DNA from: Peptococcaceae bacterium UBA5356
Lineage (GTDB): Bacteria > Bacillota > Peptococcia > DRI-13 > DTU073
Direction of reading: 5' to 3'
Assembly: GCA_002407935.1 (NCBI GenBank)
Contig: DHPU01000005.1
Location: forward strand, 12,603 to 23,766
Length of the DNA: 11,164 nucleotides
Both the position numbers and the translations under genes were made by a program. Under the pieces are notes generated by a model. That model worked only from the letters and a program-made list of their open reading frames with translations. It did not search any database and had not been told where the DNA came from. Positions 1-6,644 of the stretch are shown piece after piece. Each line of letters opens with the position of its first letter. The stretch's first letter is position 1.

Positions 1-46
1 CCTCCGGGTTATGAGCCCGACGAGCTGCCAGCTGCTCCATCCCGCG
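1..46 (-). tRNA. tRNA-fMet (initiator), 5' part, cut by window edge
   Basis: Read on the minus strand, this is the 5' part of a tRNA. It has a 7-nt acceptor strand CGCGGGA, a D-arm with stem GAGC/GCTC, and an anticodon arm TCGGG-CTCATAA-CCCGG with anticodon CAT at 13..11. Two traits mark it as the initiator: it begins with C (initiator tRNAs have an unpaired C1), and the anticodon stem carries the run of three G-C pairs next to the loop. The variable loop, T-arm and 3' acceptor strand lie beyond position 1. Its 5' end is 41 bp behind the stop codon of the permease gene. Confidence 0.93.
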
Positions 47-57
47 CCAACAATTTT

Positions 58-86
58 AGTATAACACATTATTTAAGGCTGCGCAA
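58..86 (-). promoter_or_regulatory. Probable promoter of the initiator tRNA
   Basis: On the minus strand a TTGCGC box (86..81) and a TATACT box (63..58) are separated by exactly 17 bp. Position 58 is 11 nt before the tRNA 5' end. The -10 matches the sigma-A consensus in 5 of 6 positions; the -35 keeps only the TTG. The -35 begins directly after the stop codon of the upstream permease gene, and no terminator lies between, so read-through from the sugar operon is also possible. Confidence 0.55.
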
Positions 87-87
87 A

Positions 88-1536
88 TTATCTCTCCGCT
101 CTATTTTCTTGAGCTTCTTTCCACACTGCCTCTTTTTCTTCAAAGTACTTTTCATTTGCACCGGCCGCTAATTGCCATGCTTTCCGGTTTTTCTGGAACA
201 AGAAGTAAACTAACAAATAAACAGTAAAAGCAGCACCAATCGTAAATATTCTGATGCTTTCCGCCGCAGTGACCGCTTTAAATACCAGCCAGCCAAAGGG
301 ATTACTCCCAATCAAAAGACTGGTAATCATGGCATCACCGGCAGAAGCAGGGAAAGCATTAACCGTTTTTGCGACCGTCGTAAAGATCGGGGCAATAGAG
401 GAGTTAACAATCATACTAATGAAAATCCATAATGCCCCAACGATAAATGACGTGAATACATTACCTTCCATCACGCAAACAATCCCAATAACCATAAAAG
501 CTACCGCAGGCAAATCCGCTAAAGGTAACACCGTGTTACCCGGAAAGAAAAGGGCAAAAGCCAGTACAACAGGGATTAAAATCAAACCCGTAGCGATGAC
601 CGCATCTCTACCAAAAAAGATCGCCGGGTCAATGGCAATATACATATTTTTCCGTTTCATTTCCCCGCTTTTCATCCGATTATTAATTGTCTCGGTAACA
701 GGAATGAGCCCTTTAACAAACAACTCCGATACAGCGGGATAAATCGCCATTACTGCACCGGTCACAATCGCCGTTTTCAAGATGGTAGCCCAGTTTTCCA
801 AAGAAGAAAGATCAGACCATTTAGCAATTAAGGCTACTACAAAACCAATAATTAAACCCATCGTAACCGGTTCACCCCAAAAACCGAACTTGGCTTTCAA
901 GGTATCCGGATTTAAATTAATCTTATCTAAGCCCATCTTTTTTAAAACCCATTTTACTAATATGGCAAAAGGCATCCCTTGAATACAGACCAAAGCCGTT
1001 GAGACAACGCCATTAAAACCGTAGTAGCAATCCATGGAAGGGGCAATCCAATCTGCCAAAAGCAGTACAATTAGGTTTAAAAGCATCGCCGAGATAATCC
1101 CCAGTACAAAACTGCCCGTGGTTAAATGAATTATGGCCGCCCAAAACACAAAATGATAATAGTTAAAAATATCGGTTGGCTGGAAAGTATCTGTCCATTT
1201 TGTCGCAAACAGAAAAAGGTTAAACAGCAATCCGCAAGGGATATAAAACAGCCCTATATAGCTTGCATAACAAACAATGGAAGCGGCAGGCCAGCCAACA
1301 TCAATAACCGGCAAATTAATCCCCGTATCCTGCACCATCTGGGTTACAACCGGACCTAATGTTCCCATTAATCCACCAATGATGATACTGAAAGCGGTTA
1401 AACCAATGCCCATATAAATGGCTCCACTTAAAGCCTTTTTGGCTTCAACCTTCATACAAAGACTCAATATAAAGACAACTACCGGTACAAAAATAGCAGG
1501 TCCAAAGAGATCAATTATCATTTTTACAGTTTCCAT
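88..1536 (-). CDS. Galactitol-type PTS permease, IIC component (GatC family)
   Basis: This 482-residue polytopic membrane protein belongs to the galactitol family of phosphotransferase-system IIC proteins, which form the membrane channel for a polyol or sugar. Evidence is the whole-length pattern of hydrophobic segments plus two family landmarks: a GEP loop in the stretch around residues 217-223, and PGNTVLPLADL at 332-342. The C-terminal 35 residues are charged and probably cytoplasmic. The start is an ATG behind a good GGAGGT site. It is the last gene of the operon, 142 bp after the kinase gene. No IIA or IIB gene occurs in the window, although PTS transport needs both. Either they are encoded elsewhere or this IIC works without phosphorylation, which would suit the neighbouring free-sugar kinase. 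The usual family stretch IGLDAAI reads IAIDPAI here (300-306), so it is a diverged member. The substrate cannot be read from the sequence; galactitol is only the family name. Confidence 0.9.
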   Translation of the reverse strand: METVKMIIDLFGPAIFVPVVVFILSLCMKVEAKKALSGAIYMGIGLTAFSIIIGGLMGTLGPVVTQMVQDTGINLPVIDVGWPAASIVCYASYIGLFYIPCGLLFNLFLFATKWTDTFQPTDIFNYYHFVFWAAIIHLTTGSFVLGIISAMLLNLIVLLLADWIAPSMDCYYGFNGVVSTALVCIQGMPFAILVKWVLKKMGLDKINLNPDTLKAKFGFWGEPVTMGLIIGFVVALIAKWSDLSSLENWATILKTAIVTGAVMAIYPAVSELFVKGLIPVTETINNRMKSGEMKRKNMYIAIDPAIFFGRDAVIATGLILIPVVLAFALFFPGNTVLPLADLPAVAFMVIGIVCVMEGNVFTSFIVGALWIFISMIVNSSIAPIFTTVAKTVNAFPASAGDAMITSLLIGSNPFGWLVFKAVTAAESIRIFTIGAAFTVYLLVYFLFQKNRKAWQLAAGANEKYFEEKEAVWKEAQENRAER

Positions 1537-1595
1537 ATATTTTAACCTCCTAATTTTTTGACCTTTTTCAGCTCCCTACTAAAGAAACCCCTTTA

Positions 1596-1608
1596 AAGCG
1601 ACTCGCTT
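1596..1608. promoter_or_regulatory. Small inverted repeat in the kinase-permease gap
   Basis: AAGCGA and TCGCTT flank a single central base, giving a perfect 6-bp dyad in the 142-bp gap between the kinase and permease genes. The rest of the gap is pyrimidine-rich on the minus strand. The dyad could bind a protein or mark a weak internal control point. A one-base centre is too tight for an RNA hairpin, so a DNA site is more plausible. I could not identify the binding protein. Confidence 0.25.
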
Positions 1609-1678
1609 AATCTTTAAGGTTGTTAAATTAAGGAAAAGGGGGAAAGAAAAAAGGAGAACTTTGAAGGGGCTCTGTAGC

Positions 1679-3199
1679 TTAATCGTCCAAATGTTGTTTT
1701 TCCCAGGCAGACCGCAAAGAATCCGCCAACATTTCCCAATCCTCGTAGCGGCGCAAGTATTTCTGGGTGTTTTCTGGTTTAGGCTGGAAAATCGCCTTTA
1801 TTTTTACCGCTTGAGCAAATGCGTCCTTATAATCTTTAAAGATACCGGCGCCTATCCCGGCCGCCAAGGCACAACCAAGGGCTCCAATTTCCTTTGTTTC
1901 GACAACTTCTACCGGTACTTCCAAAATATCGGCAAACATCTGACTCCAGAAGTTGCTCTTTGCTCCCCCGCCGGCGAGCCTCACCGCCTTAATATTACGG
2001 CCTCCCCGGCGTAAGTTGTCGATATGTCTTTTGTGGTCAAAGGTAATCCCCTCAAAAAGGGCCCTTGCCAAATCCGCAAAAGTATGTCCCATTACAATGT
2101 TATGGAACCCTGCTCTTCCCCGCGGATGTATATTTGGGGTAGCTATAAAGGGATGATAAATAACACTGGTCCCACCGGGCTCAATAGAGGCTGCTGCTTC
2201 AGTAATTATATCGAACTTGGAAACTCCCCGCTTCTTGGCCTCCACTTCTGCGGTACCGCCCAGCTGTTTTACAAACCATTCCAAATTTGAAGCCGACGTT
2301 GCTCCCGCACTACAAGATAATATTTTACCGGGTAAAACAAAATACTGATTAGAGGTCATATTCGGAATAAACTGATCCCCAATGACCTGATTAATCCCCC
2401 ATGTCCCGACGATTACAGAGGCATAGCGTTCATCAACTACGCCCGAACCGATGCAGCAGGAAGCCACATCCATCATACTGGCGGCACAAGGAGTGCCTTC
2501 TTTTAATCCGGTACGAGCCGCCGCTTCTTTAGTAACAGCTCCCACAATAGCATGACTGACTTCCGCCACTTGGGGCAGCTTGTCAAACATTTCCGGAATG
2601 CCATACATCTCCATCAGTTGCTTTGAATAAACACCGTTACTAAAATCCATTAAACCATTTCCGCTCATATCGTTACGTTCGGAGATTCTTACCCCCGTCA
2701 TTTTGAAACGGAGAAAATCCTTACACATCATAATACAATCAATCCTGGCATAATTCTCCGGTTCGTTTTCCTTGATCCAACGCAAGATAGGTCCCGGTTG
2801 ACCCGGAAAGGTTAGCGTCGTATTAATTTGGGCTATCTTTTCATAGACCCCTGCCTTTTGATATTGTTCTACTACCTCCACTGCCCTGCTGTCATTAGAC
2901 CCAATCGCATTACGAACCGCTTTCCCGGCAGCATCAATTACAAAAAGTCCTAATCCAAAACCGGTAAAACCAATGGCTCCAATTTCGGCAGGATTAATAC
3001 CGGTTTTCTGGATTACTTCCCGCACACAGTCAGCTGTATTTTCCCATAACCTTTCCGGATCGCCCTCTACCCAGGACGGCTTAGGATTGGTTATTTCAAA
3101 ACGTCTTGTAGCAATAGCGATCTCTTTTCTCGTAAGATCAAACAATGCCGCTTTGGAGTTAGTCAAGCCATCGTCAATACCCAATAGATACTTTACCAT
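1679..3199 (-). CDS. FGGY-family carbohydrate kinase
   Basis: This 506-residue cytoplasmic kinase should transfer the ATP gamma-phosphate to a free sugar, ketose or sugar alcohol. Length and layout fit the FGGY family: an N-terminal phosphate loop with acidic residues (GIDDG, 7-11), the substrate domain up to about 240, the expected catalytic aspartate at D244 in a SMMD motif, and the C-terminal nucleotide-binding signature GGGAKSN at 410-416. The closest resemblance by eye is to the xylulokinase / L-xylulose kinase side of the family, but substrate specificity cannot be assigned. The ATG start sits 8 nt behind a perfect AAAGGAGG site. It follows the dehydrogenase gene by 37 bp and is almost certainly co-transcribed with it. 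A kinase between a dehydrogenase and a RuBisCO-like enzyme suggests that it makes the phosphorylated keto compound used by the latter. That role is inference. Confidence 0.93.
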   Translation of the reverse strand: MVKYLLGIDDGLTNSKAALFDLTRKEIAIATRRFEITNPKPSWVEGDPERLWENTADCVREVIQKTGINPAEIGAIGFTGFGLGLFVIDAAGKAVRNAIGSNDSRAVEVVEQYQKAGVYEKIAQINTTLTFPGQPGPILRWIKENEPENYARIDCIMMCKDFLRFKMTGVRISERNDMSGNGLMDFSNGVYSKQLMEMYGIPEMFDKLPQVAEVSHAIVGAVTKEAAARTGLKEGTPCAASMMDVASCCIGSGVVDERYASVIVGTWGINQVIGDQFIPNMTSNQYFVLPGKILSCSAGATSASNLEWFVKQLGGTAEVEAKKRGVSKFDIITEAAASIEPGGTSVIYHPFIATPNIHPRGRAGFHNIVMGHTFADLARALFEGITFDHKRHIDNLRRGGRNIKAVRLAGGGAKSNFWSQMFADILEVPVEVVETKEIGALGCALAAGIGAGIFKDYKDAFAQAVKIKAIFQPKPENTQKYLRRYEDWEMLADSLRSAWEKQHLDD

Positions 3200-3236
3200 G
3201 TCTTTTTCCTCCTTTAATTCTGCTAACTTATTTATG

Positions 3237-4004
3237 CTAACTCATTCTGCCACCTGTAACCATGACCGTCTCCCCATTAACGTAACTAGCCAGATCAGAA
3301 GCTAAAAATAACGCTACCTTCGCCACTTCTTCCGGAGTACCCATCCGTCCCATCGGAATAGTAGACAACCGTTTTTCCGCTGCTTCCGGGGTTAAGGTCG
3401 CATAATTGCTTTTCACCAAAACTGTCTCAATTGTACCCGGTGCTAACGCATTAACCCTTATCCCGTACTTGCTTAAGGTTTTTGCTCCAAATTTTGTAAG
3501 AGCAATAACTCCCGCTTTAGACGCACCGTAATCAGGGCTTGTATTACCACCGGTAACGCCGGAAATAGAAGCCATATTAACAATACAACCCCCGCCATGA
3601 TCCTTCATGTATTCCGCAGCATACTTCATGCCAAGAAACACCGAACGAAGGTTAACATCAATAATCAGATCCCATTGTCCTTCAGAAGTAGTGAAAAAGT
3701 CGTTTTGTCTCCCCATCCCCGCATTATTAACCATAATATCTAAGCGATTCCACTTTTTTACGGTTTCGGTGATGGCTTTTTTCATATCCTCATTCTTACT
3801 CACATTTCCCTCTAGAAGGAGCACTTCTACGCCAAAGCTTTCCGCTCTTTGTGCTACCTCTTGGGCAGCATCACCTAACTTTAAATCAAGAACGGTAAGA
3901 CCTCGCAAACCCGCTTCAGCAAGTTTAAGAGTAATGGCACGACCAATACCTTGTACACCGCCGGTAACTATGCCCACCTTACCGTCCAAGGAAAGAGAAA
4001 TCAT
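3237..4004 (-). CDS. Short-chain dehydrogenase/reductase (SDR), classical type
   Basis: This 255-residue soluble NAD(P)-dependent oxidoreductase has the complete classical SDR signature: a glycine-rich cofactor loop TGGVQGIG at 14-21, an acidic residue D40 at the end of the second strand (typical of NAD preference), NNAG at 93-96, and the catalytic set S146, Y159 and K163 with the expected 13-residue Ser-Tyr spacing. The C-terminal GG near 251-252 is usual for the family. The ATG start follows a GAGGAGG site. In the operon it comes after the RuBisCO-like gene (110-bp gap containing a stem-loop) and before the kinase. The likely job is oxidation of a hydroxyl of a polyol, sugar or sugar acid to a ketone, or the reverse. 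The substrate is not predictable, since sorbitol, gluconate and 3-oxoacyl reductases of this family look alike at this level. Confidence 0.93.
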   Translation of the reverse strand: MISLSLDGKVGIVTGGVQGIGRAITLKLAEAGLRGLTVLDLKLGDAAQEVAQRAESFGVEVLLLEGNVSKNEDMKKAITETVKKWNRLDIMVNNAGMGRQNDFFTTSEGQWDLIIDVNLRSVFLGMKYAAEYMKDHGGGCIVNMASISGVTGGNTSPDYGASKAGVIALTKFGAKTLSKYGIRVNALAPGTIETVLVKSNYATLTPEAAEKRLSTIPMGRMGTPEEVAKVALFLASDLASYVNGETVMVTGGRMS

Positions 4005-4063
4005 TTTATCTGCCTCCTCTTTTCATTATAGTGTCAACCCCTTAAGAAAGGCGATATAAGCAG

Positions 4064-4096
4064 GTAGGCTATCCAAGCAAACACCGAATAGCCTAC
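4064..4096 (-). other. Stem-loop between the RuBisCO-like and SDR genes
   Basis: GTAGGCTAT and ATAGCCTAC form a perfect 9-bp stem around a 15-nt loop, centred in the 110-bp gap between two genes of the same operon. No U-run follows on the minus strand, so it is not a classical intrinsic terminator. A processing or mRNA-stabilising hairpin that sets the relative level of the first gene is the simplest reading. Read-through to the SDR gene is expected. Confidence 0.6.
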
Positions 4097-4114
4097 ATAA
4101 ACATAGCAATAATT

Positions 4115-5428
4115 CTATTGTAATAATTCAAAAATCGACTTGCTGCTGTAGTCACCCCAAGCATCCAGGGCCGCTTTAAGCTCTTTTTGTGTTGAGGCTG
4201 CTTCCTGCAGTGAAATACCTTTCATGGTAGCCCTGACCGCCTGACGTAAAGCCGCTATCCCCGCAGCAGGCCCCATGGGATGACCATGCATAGCTCCACC
4301 GGCCCCAATAATTAGATCTGTACCTAAATCACGCATCAGCACAGGTACCATCCCCGGATGAATCCCCGCAGCAGGAAGCGGGAAATTAGGTTTCAGATGA
4401 TGGAAAGGACTAAGCATACATTGACCACTACGAATATAGCGCTCACGAATAAGCGGTAATTTACCGTAAGATGTCGGATAACAGACAATATCGGCACCAT
4501 CAAGACGTTGAAGCTTACCAAGCGCTAAGTGAGAGGAAATGCCGGTATAAGGAGATTCTACTATTGTACCGGCGTAGCACGAATGGGAAAGAATCGGCAC
4601 ATTAATCTCCGGATCTTCGGCTAACATTTGGATAGTGCCATATCCGGTAGCATGTACATTAACCATCAGGGCAGGGCACCCCAACTTGACCGCTTTTTTA
4701 GCCTTCGCCAACATTTTGTCTTGCCGATCAGTAACATTAAGAAAATACAAAGAGTACTTGCCGGTTTCCTTATACGCACGTTCGCGTGCTTCAAGGACAG
4801 CCTCCAATCTTGCTTCCCAAGGAGCATGAGCAGGATCAGCGATTAATTCGTCATCTTTAATCATTTCTAACCCGGCTACTGCCAACTGATAAAATACTTT
4901 CCCTATCGTAGCAGGCGGGATCCCAGTACAAGGTTTAATCATCCCCAAAAGCAACGGTTCTTCGGGTTCTCCTATTAACTTTCTTAAACCGGGTACTCCG
5001 AAACGAGGCCCTTGAAAAGCTTGCGTCCAGCTTTTCGGGAATTGAAGATCTAAAAGTTTTAGTTTGCCTGCCATGGAAATATTTCCAATAACAGTACTTA
5101 ATAGCTCCGGTATCTGCTGGCCAATATTTTTCCAAGGAAAAGCTAATTGGATAATACACTTTTTCTCTTTTGTTTCAGTCGGCCAAGCCTGCTCGTAATT
5201 AGGGATAGGATGTACGGCAATCAGACGACCTACGTGGGCCTTACGAACTTCCAAGGTCTCTTCCGGGACCGGGAGCCAAGTTCCGGTAGTCTGTTCTACC
5301 GCTAAAGCACCCGCTCGCTTCAAATAATCGGCAGTCTCCATTTCCACATAATAAGTTCCGATGATAAATTCTTCCATGTCCACCGACTCTTGTTGCACGA
5401 AAATAATCGGATCATAATCAACCTTCAT
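4115..5428 (-). CDS. RuBisCO-like protein (form IV type), probable sugar-phosphate enolase/isomerase/decarboxylase
   Basis: The 437-residue protein has the RuBisCO large-subunit fold: an N-terminal domain (about 20-130) and a C-terminal barrel (about 140-430). Residues aligned by eye to spinach numbering: E45 (E60), T50-W51 (T65-W66), N116 (N123), K165 in IKP (K175), the metal site K191, D193, E194 in KDDE (K201, D203, E204), H282 (H294), K323 (loop-6 K334), and the phosphate loop GAGG at 376-379. Not conserved: C167 replaces K177, S283 replaces R295, and alanines replace S379 and its neighbour. It can therefore probably carbamylate, bind Mg2+ and enolise a phosphorylated keto compound, but should not fix CO2. 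Known relatives include MtnW of methionine salvage and OiaX of apiose breakdown. Neighbours (SDR, kinase, permease) argue against methionine salvage. It is the first gene of the operon, with an ATG behind AAAGGAGG. The exact reaction is unknown. Confidence 0.92.
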   Translation of the reverse strand: MKVDYDPIIFVQQESVDMEEFIIGTYYVEMETADYLKRAGALAVEQTTGTWLPVPEETLEVRKAHVGRLIAVHPIPNYEQAWPTETKEKKCIIQLAFPWKNIGQQIPELLSTVIGNISMAGKLKLLDLQFPKSWTQAFQGPRFGVPGLRKLIGEPEEPLLLGMIKPCTGIPPATIGKVFYQLAVAGLEMIKDDELIADPAHAPWEARLEAVLEARERAYKETGKYSLYFLNVTDRQDKMLAKAKKAVKLGCPALMVNVHATGYGTIQMLAEDPEINVPILSHSCYAGTIVESPYTGISSHLALGKLQRLDGADIVCYPTSYGKLPLIRERYIRSGQCMLSPFHHLKPNFPLPAAGIHPGMVPVLMRDLGTDLIIGAGGAMHGHPMGPAAGIAALRQAVRATMKGISLQEAASTQKELKAALDAWGDYSSKSIFELLQ

Positions 5429-5502
5429 TTTTTCCCCTCCTTTAGTAATTTAACTGCTTAGTACGAAATAATTAAGAATGACAAACTTTGTGATCCCCCC
5501 TC

Positions 5503-5535
5503 TCATCTTTCAGAATGCGGAATACTGCATATTGA
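5503..5535 (-). repeat. Operator-like repeat, copy 1 (24-bp dyad)
   Basis: The core is an inverted repeat on the plus strand: CAGAATGC (5511-5518), 8 bp, GCATATTG (5527-5534), that is CAnnATGC-N8-GCATnnTG. It matches copy 2 at 5621-5653 in 28 of 33 positions. It lies within the transcribed leader, about 140-160 nt after the predicted transcription start. A dimeric regulator, most simply the YhfZ-type protein encoded next door, is the likely binder. Confidence 0.6.
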
Positions 5536-5620
5536 GGTGAAAAAAACCTCCTTACTTAATTCCTGCCTATCACCTTCCCTCCTTTTCGCTTGCTTATTAT
5601 CTCACCGTAATAAATAAAAA

Positions 5621-5653
5621 TCTTCTTTCAGAATGCAGAATATTGTATTTTGA
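5621..5653 (-). repeat. Operator-like repeat, copy 2 (24-bp dyad)
   Basis: This second copy of the element at 5503-5535 has the same architecture: CAGAATGC (5629-5636), 8 bp, GTATTTTG (5645-5652). Its right half is more degenerate than in copy 1. It lies about 20-44 nt after the predicted transcription start. Centre-to-centre distance between the copies is 118 bp. The conserved spacing of the half-sites in both copies supports a protein-binding DNA site. Confidence 0.6.
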
Positions 5654-5678
5654 CCTTAAAAATTTTTTCGTTATTTTT

Positions 5679-5707
5679 ATAATAAGCATTGAAAATTCTT
5701 TTGTCAA
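5679..5707 (-). promoter_or_regulatory. Sigma-A type promoter of the RuBisCO-like operon
   Basis: The minus strand has a perfect TTGACA -35 box (5707..5702), a 17-bp spacer and a TATTAT -10 box (5684..5679, 5 of 6 consensus). The predicted start of transcription is near 5672, giving a leader of about 244 nt before the ATG at 5428. It is the best promoter match in the window and points at the four-gene operon. Both operator-like repeats lie downstream of it, which suits repression by roadblock or looping. Confidence 0.75.
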
Positions 5708-5753
5708 TAATAAATGCACAAATAAAACACAATCAGCCACTACCCAACCACGA

Positions 5754-6644
5754 CTAATAAGAGGGAATCCTTCTGCCTTTTATGATCTCCTGTTGTATTT
5801 GCTGTATTTTTTTCAAGTTCAACACATCTTGAACAAGCGGAACATAATGAGTGTTTTCTTCACGTGTAAGGATAACTGCTTGTTTTATCTCCCTTATGAT
5901 AGGTTCCAGCCCCTCGCCGGTGATCGGCTCTACCAATAAATCGGCTTGTTTTTCTTTTATTTCATCCATGTTCCAATAGGTAGCATCAATAACGCCCTGA
6001 CGTAATTTAGGAAAAATCTCCGTATAACTTAAGGGGATAAACTTGACATTTTTGTTGCGACAAACCATCCGGGTAATAGCCTCCTGATCATAAGAAGCTT
6101 CGTCAATGCCTATCTGCATTCCGTCACGAATTTCACGGCACGCAGGATTACTAAACACCTGCATAATTTGCCCATTATAAGTTTCCTCCCCAAGTTTCAT
6201 GACCGGTATTATGGGCTGCTTTTCTTGCATCGCCAATTTGAACGAAAACTGAGAACAAACAATAAAATCGGTTCGTCTCTCCAATAATCTTTTAACGCGC
6301 CAACGGCTTCCACGTACATAAGCTAAACTAAAAGGAATACCAACCTGCTCAAATTGTTCATATAGAGCGGTTGCTAATCCTAATAAACGGTCTGTATAAG
6401 GTAAAGGCATTGAGCCAAAAAAAACATTGGAAAAACTATAACGCCATAAAAGGGAACGGTTTATATCCACTACGTACGTTCCCTGATGCCCACGGCTTTC
6501 TAAAGTGACGGCTCCGCCATCCATCAAGACCCGTATCGCAGCCTGCACCGTCCCGGAGCCCGTATCTAAAAGAGTGCAATATTCACTTACCGTAGGTAAT
6601 CTATCGCCAGGATTTAACTGCAACAAATGGCAGGCCATTTTCAT
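5754..6644 (-). CDS. YhfZ-family transcriptional regulator (GntR-like winged helix plus solute-binding-protein-like domain)
   Basis: The 296 residues begin with a winged-helix DNA-binding region (about 10-60) carrying the family stretches PGDRLPT, GSGTVQAAI and ESRGHQGTYVV. A C-terminal domain (about 80-280) follows with the pattern of a type-2 periplasmic-binding-protein fold and no signal peptide, expected to sense a small ligand. The tail GRRIPSY fits the YhfZ family. It is co-directional with and just upstream of the RuBisCO-like operon, so it probably controls it through the two dyads at 5503-5653. The ATG used here has a good AAGGAG site, but the frame is open upstream and encodes FLTKQGEVT, which looks like the missing family N-terminus. 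The only starts available for that form are ATT codons at 6689 or 6683. Whether it activates or represses, and its inducer, are unknown. Confidence 0.82.
   Translation of the reverse strand: MKMACHLLQLNPGDRLPTVSEYCTLLDTGSGTVQAAIRVLMDGGAVTLESRGHQGTYVVDINRSLLWRYSFSNVFFGSMPLPYTDRLLGLATALYEQFEQVGIPFSLAYVRGSRWRVKRLLERRTDFIVCSQFSFKLAMQEKQPIIPVMKLGEETYNGQIMQVFSNPACREIRDGMQIGIDEASYDQEAITRMVCRNKNVKFIPLSYTEIFPKLRQGVIDATYWNMDEIKEKQADLLVEPITGEGLEPIIREIKQAVILTREENTHYVPLVQDVLNLKKIQQIQQEIIKGRRIPSY

Larger units (their letters stand above)
5429..5753 (-). promoter_or_regulatory. Control region and long leader of the RuBisCO-like operon
   Basis: This 325-bp gene-free stretch separates the regulator from the operon it probably controls. 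It holds a strong promoter (5679-5707), two copies of a dyad sequence (5503-5535 and 5621-5653), and an untranslated leader of roughly 240 nt ending in the AAAGGAGG site of the RuBisCO-like gene. A small ACAAA-C-TTTGT inverted repeat lies at 5481-5491. I recognise no riboswitch or T-box signature in the leader and no catabolite-responsive element. No clear terminator separates the regulator gene from it. Confidence 0.7.

Noticed and set aside
1661..2014. 117-residue plus-strand open frame inside the kinase gene
   Set aside because: It is antisense to a clearly conserved FGGY kinase and has no family resemblance; the other plus-strand frames in the window are shadows of the same sort.
4025..4037. 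Perfect TTGACA and TATAAT hexamers just before the SDR gene
   Set aside because: They are only 1 bp apart instead of about 17, so they cannot form one promoter, and neither has a partner box at the right distance.
4115..5428. True CO2-fixing RuBisCO
   Set aside because: Equivalents of K177, R295 and S379 are replaced, and no phosphoribulokinase or small-subunit gene is nearby.
5429..5672. Known riboswitch or T-box in the operon leader
   Set aside because: No T-box AGGGTGG-type motif, anti-terminator/terminator pair or other conserved core could be recognised by eye.
5429..5753. Catabolite-responsive (CcpA) site
   Set aside because: No stretch fits the TGnAAnCGnTnnCA type consensus; the visible dyads have a different core and spacing.
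5643..5939. 98-residue plus-strand open frame across the operon control region
   Set aside because: It overlaps the regulator C-terminus and the promoter on the opposite strand, with low-complexity composition and no ribosome site.
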